From positions 1-64,000 of the forward strand of contig NZ_SACL01000014.1 of NCBI RefSeq assembly GCF_004005855.1: a DNA stretch of 64,000 nt, in the 5' to 3' direction. Below the pieces are notes generated by a model that made no database searches, was not told the origin of the DNA, and saw nothing but the letters and a program-made list of their open reading frames with translations. The position numbers and the translations under genes are program-made. Shown here in pieces: positions 1-7,561 of the stretch (position 1 is the first letter of the stretch; every line of letters starts with the position of its first letter). Source of the stretch: Rhodovarius crocodyli (lineage in GTDB: Bacteria; Pseudomonadota; Alphaproteobacteria; Acetobacterales; Acetobacteraceae).

Positions 1-62
1 CCGGCCTCCTGCTCGCGCAGGATCCCGATGATCTGCTCTTCCGTGAACCGTGATCGCTTCAT
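1..62 (-). CDS. IS3-family transposase OrfA, N-terminal fragment
   Basis: The 20 visible residues start MKRSRFTEEQIIGILREQ, the start of the Tnp_1 (HTH_Tnp_IS3) helix-turn-helix domain of IS3-family OrfA. OrfA binds the terminal repeats and is normally fused to the OrfB integrase by a -1 frameshift. The ATG is at 60-62. The gene runs out of the window at its 3' side, so whether it is intact is unknown. Confidence 0.75.
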   Translation of the reverse strand, partial: MKRSRFTEEQIIGILREQEA

Positions 63-112
63 TCGTCCGTCCTTGGGTCGGGCGGACTCCAGTTATTTTT
101 GGAGGAGTCTCA
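1..112 (-). mobile_element. IS3-family insertion sequence, one end (partial)
   Basis: The minus strand from 112 downward begins TGAGACTCCTCC, then an A-rich stretch and GGAGTCCGCC. This is followed 50 bases later by an ORF starting MKRSRFTEEQIIGILREQ, the typical N-terminus of IS3-family OrfA. IS3 elements end in TGA-type terminal repeats just upstream of orfA, so 112 is taken as the outer boundary. The rest of the element lies left of the window, so target duplication and the OrfB frame cannot be checked. Confidence 0.75.
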
Positions 113-301
113 GGGGGGCACGTCACCGATGGCGAAGAGCCTGCTGAGGCCCAATAGCCTCTCCACCCCTTCTGCTTCATCAGCTGGTATCTCGAAGCGG
201 AAGCGAGCCTCGCGCTGGATGCGCACCTCCTCGACCAGAGCCATGTGGGCCACGCCCACGAGCGGACCATCGGAATGGCGCGCGACAGATAGAACGAACA
301 T
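110..301 (-). pseudogene. Small hypothetical gene truncated by the IS3 end
   Basis: A minus-strand frame starts at an ATG at 299-301 (MFVLSVARHSDGPLVGV...) and runs 63 residues. Its stop codon TGA (110-112) is the terminal TGA of the adjacent IS3 element, so the original C-terminus has been cut off and the stop is supplied by the insertion. A longer reading from an upstream in-frame start (376) is possible. No family is recognised. It could be a chance frame, but composition and the abrupt IS junction favour a broken gene. Confidence 0.4.
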
Positions 302-375
302 TGAAAGCTCTCCGTAGCGGGGTGCCGCATGTCCGGCATGGTCGCCGGTTCTGGATATCGGCAAGGGGTGAATCA

Positions 376-486
376 CCCCGGCACACTGCCGAGAACGGCG
401 AGTCCGAACTCGCCCCTAAGGCGCCCGAAAACTCCAGATCGGAACAGTGTTCCAAATTACCCCGGCACACTGACCCCGGCACACTG
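376..486 (-). repeat. Three copies of a 13-bp terminal-type repeat (possible IS end remnant)
   Basis: CCCCGGCACACTG occurs at 376-388, 460-472 and 474-486, the last two in tandem with a 14-bp period. On the minus strand this reads CAGTGTGCCGGGG repeated at one end and again about 85 bp inward. Multiple short internal copies of the terminal repeat are typical of IS21-family ends. No istA or istB follows, so this would be a remnant; assignment to IS21 is inference. An interrupted palindrome GGAAC-agt-GTTCC (441-453) and GGGGTG-aat-CACCCC (365-379) lie in the same stretch. I see no gene in 302-561. Confidence 0.4.
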
Positions 487-561
487 GCTAGTTATCCACA
501 GCGAAAACGCCAAAAATCCGGCCCAAGGGCGCTTAGCAAGTCGTTGATTTAGCTAGAAAAA

Positions 562-654
562 TGGCGGAGGGGATGGGATTCGAACCCACGATAGGGGTTA
601 TCCCCCTATAACGGTTTAGCAAACCGCCGCCTTCGGCCACTCGGCCACCCCTCC
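562..654 (-). tRNA. tRNA-Ser (anticodon GCU)
   Basis: The minus strand reads GGAGGGGTGGCCGAGTGG at the 5' end, an anticodon stem around loop TTGCTAA (anticodon GCT), a long variable arm typical of class II tRNAs, and a T arm with GGTTCGAATCC. The 3' acceptor half CCCCTCC pairs with GGAGGGG and is followed by discriminator G and an encoded CCA at 562-564. The length of 93 nt including CCA fits tRNA-Ser. It decodes AGC/AGU serine codons. Confidence 0.97.
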
Positions 655-736
655 GCAGGGATGAGAACGAAGTTGACACGGCGTATGCGTTCCGTGGGGC
701 GGGATGTAGCCGCCCCATCGCGTGTCGTCAAACCCC

Positions 737-1366
737 TCAGTTCAACTTGACGGCAAAGCCGCGCTGAACCGCAGGCCGCGCCATCATGCGCTCGTACCAG
801 GCGGCCACATTCGGCAGGTCGTCGAAGGGCACCAGGTGGCGCTCATGGCGCCAGGCCCAGCCGAGAATCGCGAAATCCGCCACGCTGGGCGCACCGTCGG
901 TCGCCACGAAGTCGCGGCCGGCCAGGCGGCGGTCCAGCACGCCGTACAGGCGCTTGGTCTCGTCGCCATAGCGCTTCACGCCATAGTCGCGCGCCGGCCC
1001 CTCGGGCTGCATCAGGAAATGATGCACCTGGCCGGGCATGGGGCCGAATCCGCCCATCTGCCACATCAGCCATTCCAGCACGGGAATCCGTGCCCGCAGG
1101 TCGCGCGGCAGGAACTTGCCGGTCTTCTCGGCCAGATAGAGGAGGATGGCCCCGCTCTCGAACACCGTGATGGGCTTGCCGTCCGGCCCCTCCGGGTCAC
1201 GGATGGCCGGGATCCGGTTGTTGGGGGAGAAGGACAGGAACTCCGGGTTGAACTGCTCGCCCTTGCCGATGTTCACGGCATGCACCGTATAGGGCAGGCC
1301 CATTTCCTCCAGGGCCACGGAAATCTTGCGCCCGTTGGGCGTATCCCAGGTCCACAGCTCGATCAC
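737..1366 (-). CDS. Glutathione S-transferase, YghU/YfcG-like
   Basis: This 209-aa protein has an N-terminal thioredoxin-fold GST domain (about residues 1-87, starting MIELWTWDTPNGRKISVAL with TPNGRK at the active-site turn, and FESGAILLYLAEKTG, the glutathione-binding ES motif). An all-helical C-terminal domain follows (PSVADFAILGWAWRHE). The layout resembles the nu-class YfcG/YghU disulfide reductases, which use glutathione as co-substrate in the cytosol. The start is a GTG at 1366 preceded by GGAGAAGG. It is a single gene diverging from rpmI. The fold is secure; the substrate is not known. Confidence 0.9.
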   Translation of the reverse strand: MIELWTWDTPNGRKISVALEEMGLPYTVHAVNIGKGEQFNPEFLSFSPNNRIPAIRDPEGPDGKPITVFESGAILLYLAEKTGKFLPRDLRARIPVLEWLMWQMGGFGPMPGQVHHFLMQPEGPARDYGVKRYGDETKRLYGVLDRRLAGRDFVATDGAPSVADFAILGWAWRHERHLVPFDDLPNVAAWYERMMARPAVQRGFAVKLN

Positions 1367-1458
1367 GCGCCTTCTCCCTTGGCTGGCTTCCGGCAGCGTC
1401 GCACCGGGCCTATTCTGTGTCCATGCGGCGGGCGCGTGGCTGGTTTCATGACGGCCCC

Positions 1459-1487
1459 TTTACGCCCTCCCCTCACCCCGCTATACG
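1459..1487 (+). promoter_or_regulatory. Candidate sigma70-type promoter for rpmI-rplT
   Basis: TTTACG (1459-1464) and TATACG (1482-1487) are separated by exactly 17 bp, 115 bp upstream of the rpmI start. The -10 context CTATACGCCC is identical to that of the candidate rpsD promoter in this window, which supports both. Confidence 0.5.
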
Positions 1488-1602
1488 CCCGCCACCGCGC
1501 CGAGGCCCTGGACAGCCCGGCCGGTGACGCTCGTCCCCGCCGCAATCGTGCGGTCGGCCTCTCGGGGCCTTCAGGGGGCGCATCCGCCACGAGGAGGGCC
1601 CA

Positions 1603-1809
1603 ATGTCCAAGATGAAGACGAAGTCGAGCGTTAAGAAGCGCTTCCAGATCACCGGCACCGGCAAGGTTCTCGCCGGCCCGGGCAAGAAGCGCCACATGCT
1701 GCGCAACCGCTCCCAGAAGGCCAAGCGCCAGAACCGGGGCAGCCAGACGCTGACCGAGATGGACGCGAAGACGGTCAAGCAGTGGCTGCCCTACGGGCTG
1801 AGCCGGTAA
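1603..1809 (+). CDS. rpmI: 50S ribosomal protein L35
   Basis: This 68-aa, lysine/arginine-rich protein has the standard L35 sequence: [14 protein letters not shown] at the start, then [18 protein letters not shown] and a C-terminal LPYG. It binds 23S rRNA in the large subunit. The ATG is preceded by GAGGAGG. It is followed 17 nt later by rplT in the usual rpmI-rplT pair. infC, which often precedes this pair in other bacteria, is absent; a GST gene in opposite orientation is there instead. Confidence 0.98.
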   Translation: MSKMKTKSSVKKRFQITGTGKVLAGPGKKRHMLRNRSQKAKRQNRGSQTLTEMDAKTVKQWLPYGLSR

Positions 1810-1826
1810 TCGGAGGGGTTTGAACC

Positions 1827-2183
1827 ATGGCACGTGTCAAGCGCGGCGTTACCGCCCACGCCCGTCACAAGAAGGTCCTGAAGCTCGCCAAGGGCTATGT
1901 GGGCCGTTCTTCCACGAATTACCGTCCCGCTCTCGAGCGCGTCGAGAAGGCGCTTCAGTACGCCTATCGCGACCGTCGCGTTAAGAAGCGTGAGTTCCGC
2001 GGCCTGTGGATCCAGCGCATCAACGCGGCCGTGCGTGAGCACGGCATGACCTACTCCACCTTCATTGCCGCGGTGAAGGCCGCCGGCGTGGAGATGGACC
2101 GCAAGGTGATGGCCGCGCTCGCCTATGACGAGCCGGCGGCGTTTGCGGCCTTGGTGGAAAAAGCCAAGGCGGCCCGCGCCTAA
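1827..2183 (+). CDS. rplT: 50S ribosomal protein L20
   Basis: This 118-aa protein begins [20 protein letters not shown] and contains the L20 hallmark region [20 protein letters not shown] (around residues 51-70). L20 is an early 23S rRNA assembly protein, and in some bacteria it represses its own operon. The ATG follows GGAGGGG. A rho-independent terminator lies just downstream, separating rpmI-rplT from pheST, although read-through is possible. Confidence 0.98.
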   Translation: MARVKRGVTAHARHKKVLKLAKGYVGRSSTNYRPALERVEKALQYAYRDRRVKKREFRGLWIQRINAAVREHGMTYSTFIAAVKAAGVEMDRKVMAALAYDEPAAFAALVEKAKAARA

Positions 2184-2214
2184 TTAATCGAACCCCTGTC
2201 CAGGGGTCTGATGG

Positions 2215-2247
2215 GCCGCCCACCGGCAACGGGGGGCGGCTTTTTTT
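2215..2247 (+). terminator. Rho-independent terminator after rplT
   Basis: GCCGCCC (2215-2221) pairs with GGGCGGC (2234-2240), with GC-rich extensions into the loop, followed at once by seven T residues (2241-2247). It sits 32 nt after the rplT stop and 41 nt before pheS. It may act as a partial terminator or attenuator that sets the ratio of ribosomal protein to synthetase expression. Confidence 0.85.
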
Positions 2248-2287
2248 GTCTTGTGCCCCAGATGGCCACGCCGAAAAGGCTCCGCTG

Positions 2288-3358
2288 ATGTCCGACGATC
2301 TCGACCAACTCGCCGCCTCCACGGAGGCGGAGATCGCAGCCAGCCCCGACCTGCGCGCGCTGGACGCCGTGCGCGTCGCGGCCCTGGGCAAGAGCGGTGC
2401 CGTCACCGGCCTGCTGAAGACGCTGGGCGCCATCCCGCCCGAGGAACGCAAGGCCCGCGGTGCCGCCGTGAACGCGGTGCGCGCGCGTGTCGAGGCCGCC
2501 CTCGAAGCCCGCAAGGCGGTGCTGGAGGAAGCGGCGCTGAACGCCCGCCTCGCGGCCGAGAAGCAGGACATGTCCCTGCCCGCCCGCCCCGCCGTGCAGG
2601 GCGCCATCCACCCCATCAACCGCACGATCGACGAGCTGACGGCCATCTTCGGCGCGATGGGTTTTTCCGTGGTCGAAGGCCCGGACATCGAGGGCGACTG
2701 GTATAATTTCGCGGCCCTGAACATCCCCGATCACCACCCCGCGCGGCAGGATCAAGACACCTTCTACATGCCCGGCACCGGCCCCGACGGCCGCCCGCTG
2801 GTGCTGCGCACGCAGACGAGCCCGCTGCAGATCCGCACCATGATCGGCCAGGAACCGCCGATCCGCATCATCGCCCCGGGCCGCACCTATCGCGCCGACC
2901 ATGATGCCACCCACAGCCCGATGTTCCACCAGGTCGAGGGGCTGGTGATCGACCGCGGCATCACGCTCGGCCACCTCAAGGGCTGCCTGACCGATTTCCT
3001 GCGCAGCTTCTTCGGCATCGCCGACCTGCCGGTGCGCTTCCGCTCCTCCTATTTCCCCTTCACCGAACCCTCGATGGAGGTGGACATCGGCTGGTCGCGC
3101 AAGACCGGGGAGCTCGGCGGCGGCGGCGATTGGCTGGAAATCCTGGGCAGCGGCATGGTCCACCCCCGCGTGCTGGCCAATTGCGGCCTGGACCCGCGTG
3201 AGTGGCAGGGCTTCGCCTTCGGCATGGGGATCGAGCGCATCACCATGCTGAAGCACGGCATCCCCGATCTGCGCCCCTTCTATGAAGGCGATGTGCGCTG
3301 GCTGCGCCATTACGGCTCGAGCCCGCTTTCCCCTGCCTCCCTGCACGAGGGCGTGTGA
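2288..3358 (+). CDS. pheS: Phenylalanine--tRNA ligase, alpha subunit
   Basis: The 356-aa catalytic alpha subunit of the (alpha-beta)2 enzyme charges tRNA-Phe with phenylalanine. An N-terminal coiled-coil (about 1-90) is followed by the class II aminoacylation core. Motif 1/2 features include [24 protein letters not shown] and the R-T-Y-R-A-D strand. Motif 3 [18 protein letters not shown] lies near the C-terminus. I chose the ATG at 2288 because upstream in-frame codons (from 2246) lie inside the terminator and read a non-family N-terminus. The stop is one base from the pheT start. Confidence 0.97.
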   Translation: MSDDLDQLAASTEAEIAASPDLRALDAVRVAALGKSGAVTGLLKTLGAIPPEERKARGAAVNAVRARVEAALEARKAVLEEAALNARLAAEKQDMSLPARPAVQGAIHPINRTIDELTAIFGAMGFSVVEGPDIEGDWYNFAALNIPDHHPARQDQDTFYMPGTGPDGRPLVLRTQTSPLQIRTMIGQEPPIRIIAPGRTYRADHDATHSPMFHQVEGLVIDRGITLGHLKGCLTDFLRSFFGIADLPVRFRSSYFPFTEPSMEVDIGWSRKTGELGGGGDWLEILGSGMVHPRVLANCGLDPREWQGFAFGMGIERITMLKHGIPDLRPFYEGDVRWLRHYGSSPLSPASLHEGV

Positions 3359-3359
3359 G

Positions 3360-5828
3360 ATGAAGTTCCCGCTTTCCTGGCTGCACGCCCATCTGGAAAC
3401 CACCGCCGACACCGCGACCATCGCCGAGACGCTGACGCGCATCGGCATCGAGGTCGAGGGCATCGAGGACCGCGCCGCCCCGCTGCGTTCCTTCGTGATC
3501 GCCCGCGTGATCGAGGCGGTGCAGCACCCCAACGCCGACCGCCTGCGCCAGCTGCGCGTGGATATCGGTGACGGCACGGAGCGTTCGGTCGTGTGCGGCG
3601 CGCCCAACGCGCGCACTGGCCTCATCGGCGTGGCCGCCCTGCCCGGCGCCTTCGTGCCCGGCACCGGCATCACGCTGAAGGCCGGCGAGATCCGCGGCGT
3701 GAAGAGCGAGGCGATGATGCTGTCCATGCGCGAGATGGCGCTGGGCGAGAACCACGACGGCATCGTCGAACTGCCCGAGGACGCGCCGATCGGCACGCCC
3801 TATGTCGAATACGCCAAGCTCGACGACCCGATCATCGAGATCAAGGTGACGCCGAATCGCGGCGACGCGCTGTCGGTGCACGGCATCGCGCGCGATCTGG
3901 CCGCTGCCGGCCTCGGCAAGCTCAAGCCCATCACCGTGCCCGCCATCAAGCCCGCCTATCCCTCCCCGCTCGCCTGGCAGGTCGAGGACCCGCGCGCCTG
4001 CGAATGGGTGCTGGGCCGCGCCGTGCGGGGACTGAAGAACGGCCCCTCGCCGCAATGGCTGCAGGATTGGCTGGTCTCCATCGGCCAGCGCCCGATCAAC
4101 GCGCTGGTGGACGTGACCAACGTCTTCACCTTCGGCATGGGCCGCCCGCTGCACGTGTTCGACGTGGCGAAGGTGAAGGGCAGCACGCTGACCATGCGCA
4201 TGGCGCGTGAGGGCGAGAGCCTGGAGGCGCTGAACGGCAAGACCTATGCGCTGACGCCCGAGGACGGGATCATCGCCGACGCGCAAGGCGCCGAAGCCCT
4301 GGGCGGCATCGTGGGCGGCGAGCCCACGGGCTGCGACGAGACCACGACCGAATGCTTCATCGAGTGCGCGGTGTTCGACCCCGTGCGCATCGCGCTGTCG
4401 GGCCGTCGGCACAACATCTTCACCGAGGCACGCGCCCGCTTCGAGCGCGGCGTGGACCCGGCCCTGCCGCGCACCGCCCTCGAACTCGCCACCCAGATGA
4501 TCCTGGAACTCTGCGGCGGCGAGGCGTCCGAGATCTCCGAGGCCGGCACCGAGCCGTCCTGGCGCCGCAGCGCGACCCTGCGCTTTGAGCGCCTGGCGGG
4601 TCTCGGCGGGCAGGCGATCTCGCGCGATGAGGCGGTGGCCCGGCTCAACCGGCTCGGCTTCACCACGCTGGGCGAGAACGCCACCAGCGTGACGGTGGCA
4701 GTGCCGTCCTGGCGCAACGACATCGCGGCCGCCATCACGCTCGACCAAGCCCCCGGGCTGGACGCGGCGCGCGCGGCCAAGGCGCGCGAGGGCTGCGAGG
4801 CGGTGGAGGCCGAGGCCGATCTGGTGGAGGAAGTGCTGCGCCTCGGCGGGCTCGATTCCATCCCGGCCGTGTCGCTGCCCGTGGTAGCGGCCGTCGCCGC
4901 GCCCGCGCTCTCGGCCAAGCAGGTGCGCGAGAAGCTGGCGCGCCGCACGCTCGCCGCGCGCGGCTGCCTCGACAACGTGACCTACGGCTTCATCGACGGC
5001 CCGACCGCCAAGCTGTTCGGCGGCGGTGACCCGGCGCTGACCCTGGCCAACCCCATCGCGTCCGATCTCGATCAGATGCGCCCGACGCCGGCGGCCAGCC
5101 TGCTGACGGCCGCCGCCCGCAACGCCGCGCGCGGCTTCGCGGATGTGGCATTGAGCGAAGTGGGCGGCGGCTATGTCAGCCCCGGCGCCGAAGGCCAGAA
5201 GACCATCGCGGTCGCCGTGCGCATCGGCGCCACCCCGCTGAGCTGGGCCGCCCCTGCCCGCCCGGTGGACGCGCTGGACGCCAAGGGCGATGCCCAGGCC
5301 GTGCTGGAGGCGCTGGGTGTCTCGATGCAGGGTGTGACCGTCAGCACCGATGCGCCGGGCTATTACCACCCGGGCCGTTCCGGCGTGCTGCGCGCCGGCA
5401 AGAACGTGCTGGCCCAGTTCGGTGAGGTGCATCCCGCCCTGCGCGCCAAGCTCGGCCTGGCCGGTGCGGCCGTGGTGGCCGAGGTGTTCCTCGATGCGGT
5501 GCCCGAGCCCAAGAAGCGCAAGAAGTCGGTGCCCGACCTGCCGGCCTTCCAGCCGCTGCGGCGTGACTTCGCCTTCCTGGTGGATGCCGAGGTGCCGGCC
5601 GAGAACCTGCTGCGCGCGGCCCGCGCGGCGGATAAGGCGCTGATCACCGACGTCGTCATCTTCGACCGCTACGCCGGCGACAAGCTGCCCGAAGGCAAGG
5701 TCAGCCTCGCCCTTCAGGCCACGCTGCAGCCGCGTGAGCGTTCGCTGACCGATGCCGAGATCGAGGCCGCCTGCCAGAAGCTGGTGGCCGCCGTGACGAA
5801 GGCGACCGGGGCCACGCTGCGGGGCTAG
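3360..5828 (+). CDS. pheT: Phenylalanine--tRNA ligase, beta subunit
   Basis: This 822-aa beta subunit has an N-terminal tRNA-binding EMAP-like domain (about 40-150, HPNADRLRQLRVDIG and GVKSEAMMLSMREM). It continues with a B3/4 editing domain (about 200-400, with GGIVGGEPTGCDETTTECFIE), a B5 domain and a C-terminal FDX anticodon-binding domain (LPAFQPLRRDFAFLVD onward). The editing domain hydrolyses mis-charged Tyr-tRNA. The B5 domain carries about 26 extra residues between WRNDI and EADLVEEVLRL (about 454-482) compared with E. coli PheT. It is coupled to pheS by a one-base gap (TGAGATG). Confidence 0.97.
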   Translation: MKFPLSWLHAHLETTADTATIAETLTRIGIEVEGIEDRAAPLRSFVIARVIEAVQHPNADRLRQLRVDIGDGTERSVVCGAPNARTGLIGVAALPGAFVPGTGITLKAGEIRGVKSEAMMLSMREMALGENHDGIVELPEDAPIGTPYVEYAKLDDPIIEIKVTPNRGDALSVHGIARDLAAAGLGKLKPITVPAIKPAYPSPLAWQVEDPRACEWVLGRAVRGLKNGPSPQWLQDWLVSIGQRPINALVDVTNVFTFGMGRPLHVFDVAKVKGSTLTMRMAREGESLEALNGKTYALTPEDGIIADAQGAEALGGIVGGEPTGCDETTTECFIECAVFDPVRIALSGRRHNIFTEARARFERGVDPALPRTALELATQMILELCGGEASEISEAGTEPSWRRSATLRFERLAGLGGQAISRDEAVARLNRLGFTTLGENATSVTVAVPSWRNDIAAAITLDQAPGLDAARAAKAREGCEAVEAEADLVEEVLRLGGLDSIPAVSLPVVAAVAAPALSAKQVREKLARRTLAARGCLDNVTYGFIDGPTAKLFGGGDPALTLANPIASDLDQMRPTPAASLLTAAARNAARGFADVALSEVGGGYVSPGAEGQKTIAVAVRIGATPLSWAAPARPVDALDAKGDAQAVLEALGVSMQGVTVSTDAPGYYHPGRSGVLRAGKNVLAQFGEVHPALRAKLGLAGAAVVAEVFLDAVPEPKKRKKSVPDLPAFQPLRRDFAFLVDAEVPAENLLRAARAADKALITDVVIFDRYAGDKLPEGKVSLALQATLQPRERSLTDAEIEAACQKLVAAVTKATGATLRG

Positions 5829-5883
5829 GCCGGCGGCCCCCGGGTTGCGCGCACAGCCGAATTCCTGCACCGTTTACGTAACG

Positions 5884-5900
5884 ACCCGCACTAGGCGGGT
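5884..5900 (+). terminator. Short GC hairpin after pheT (possible terminator)
   Basis: ACCCGC (5884-5889) and GCGGGT (5895-5900) form a 6-bp stem with a 5-nt loop, 55 nt beyond the pheT stop. No T-run follows, so intrinsic termination is doubtful. Confidence 0.3.
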
Positions 5901-5966
5901 TCAGATGGGAGGGGGTGGTCCTGGCGACAGGGCTGCCCCCTTCTGCGTTCAGGAAAGCCCACACGC

Positions 5967-7463
5967 ATGACCAGTCATCCGCGCATCCTCGCCCCCGGGC
6001 TGCAGGACAGGATCATGACGGCCGCCCAGGCCGCCGCCCTCATCGCCCCCGGCACCACCATCGGCATGAGCGGCTTTACCGGCGCGGGCTATCCCAAGGC
6101 CGTGCCCACCGCGCTCGCCGCGCGTATCGAGGCCGAGCACGCGGCCGGCCACCCCTTCAAGGTCAGCATCTGGACCGGCGCCTCCACCTCGCCCGAGCTC
6201 GACGGCGCCATGGCCAAGGTCGACGGCATCGAGATGCGCCTGCCCTATCAGTCCGACCCCACCTGCCGCGAATACATCAACGCCGGCCGGCTGGAATACA
6301 TGGACATCCACCTGTCCCATGTCGCTCAGCACGCCTGGTTCGGCTTCCTGGGCAAGCTGGACGTGGCGCTGGTGGAGGTCACGGCCATCAATGCCGACGG
6401 CAGCCTGGTGCCCTCCACCTCGGTCGGCAACAACAAGACCTGGCTGGACCTGGCGGACAAGGTCATCATCGAGGTGAACTCGGGCATGGATGCGCGGCTG
6501 GCCGGCATGCATGACGTCTATTACGGCACCGCCCTGCCGCCGCACCGCAAGCCCGTGCCGATCCTGGAGACGCGGGACCGCATCGGCGACAGCTTCCTGC
6601 GCTGCGACCCGTCCAAGATCATCGCCATCGTGCACACCGACGAACCCGATCGCGGCATCAACTTCACCGCCCCCGATGCGACCTCGGAGGCGATCGCGGG
6701 CCATATCCTGGAATTCCTGGCCCATGAGGTGAAGCGCGGCCGCCTGCCGCCCTCGCTGCTGCCCATCCAGTCGGGGGTGGGCAATGTCTCCAACGCCGTG
6801 ATGGCAGGGCTCGACGCCGGCCCCTTCGAGGGGCTGACCGCCTTCACCGAGGTGATCCAGGACGGCATGCTGCAGCTGCTGCGCTCGGGCAAGATGGTGC
6901 ATGCCTCCGCCACCGCGCTCTCGCTCAGCCGCGAGGGGCAGAAGATCCTGCTCGACGACCTGGACTATTACCGGGAACGCATCCTGCTGCGCACGCAGGA
7001 GATCTCGAACCACCCCGAGGTGGTGCGGCGGCTGGGCATCATCGCCATCAACGGCATGATCGAGGCCGACATCTACGGCAACGTGAACTCCACCCATATC
7101 CGCGGCAGCGCGATCATGAACGGCATCGGCGGCTCGGGCGATTTCGCGCGCAACGGCTACCTGTCCTTCTTCGTCACGCCCTCCGTCACCAAGGACGGCA
7201 CGTCCCGCATCGTGCCCATGGCCACCCATGTGGACCACACCGAACACGACGTGCAGGTGCTGGTGACGGAACAGGGGCTGGCCGACCTGCGCGGCCTGTC
7301 GCCCAAGCAGCGATCGGCCGTCATCATCGAGCGCTGCGCGCATCCCGATCTCCGCCCGGCGCTGCATGGCTATGTCGAGGAGGCGATGCGCAACCCGCGC
7401 GGCCGGCACACGCCGCATGTGCTGGAGAAGGCCTTCACCTTCCTGAATGATTGGAAGGCGTAG
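5967..7463 (+). CDS. Succinyl-CoA:acetate CoA-transferase (acetyl-CoA hydrolase/transferase family, AarC/YgfH-like)
   Basis: This 498-aa protein spans both halves of the class I CoA-transferase fold. The N-terminal half carries IGMSGFTGAGYPKAVP and the middle carries SVGNNKTW. The C-terminal half has QSGVGNVSNAVMAGL followed by FTEVIQDG, whose Glu fits the catalytic glutamyl-CoA residue (Glu294 in Acetobacter aceti AarC). Length and motifs match AarC/Cat1 rather than two-subunit transferases. In acetic acid bacteria this enzyme replaces succinyl-CoA synthetase and detoxifies acetate; YgfH instead acts on propionyl-CoA. It is a single gene, so the substrate pair is inferred. Confidence 0.88.
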   Translation: MTSHPRILAPGLQDRIMTAAQAAALIAPGTTIGMSGFTGAGYPKAVPTALAARIEAEHAAGHPFKVSIWTGASTSPELDGAMAKVDGIEMRLPYQSDPTCREYINAGRLEYMDIHLSHVAQHAWFGFLGKLDVALVEVTAINADGSLVPSTSVGNNKTWLDLADKVIIEVNSGMDARLAGMHDVYYGTALPPHRKPVPILETRDRIGDSFLRCDPSKIIAIVHTDEPDRGINFTAPDATSEAIAGHILEFLAHEVKRGRLPPSLLPIQSGVGNVSNAVMAGLDAGPFEGLTAFTEVIQDGMLQLLRSGKMVHASATALSLSREGQKILLDDLDYYRERILLRTQEISNHPEVVRRLGIIAINGMIEADIYGNVNSTHIRGSAIMNGIGGSGDFARNGYLSFFVTPSVTKDGTSRIVPMATHVDHTEHDVQVLVTEQGLADLRGLSPKQRSAVIIERCAHPDLRPALHGYVEEAMRNPRGRHTPHVLEKAFTFLNDWKA

Positions 7464-7561
7464 ACAAACGGATCTGTCATCGCATCGCAGCGTAACCTTT
7501 CCTCGAACGGTTCGTTACAGGGCTGCGGGCAACCCGTCCGCTCCTGCAACGGAGGTGCTAG

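Noticed and set aside
376-486. CRISPR-like repeat array
   Set aside because: Only three 13-bp copies with unequal spacing (84 and 14 bp) and no cas genes; it does not have CRISPR geometry.
492-500. Perfect DnaA-box sequence TTATCCACA near the left edge
   Set aside because: It is a single copy with no AT-rich unwinding region, no cluster of further boxes and no dnaA or origin genes nearby. A chance match or part of the repeat cluster is more likely than an origin.
3240-5870. Very long open frame antisense to pheT (over 800 codons)
   Set aside because: GC-rich genes leave open frames on the opposite strand. Its translation is His/Gly/Gln-rich low-complexity sequence without family motifs, while the sense strand encodes a full PheT.
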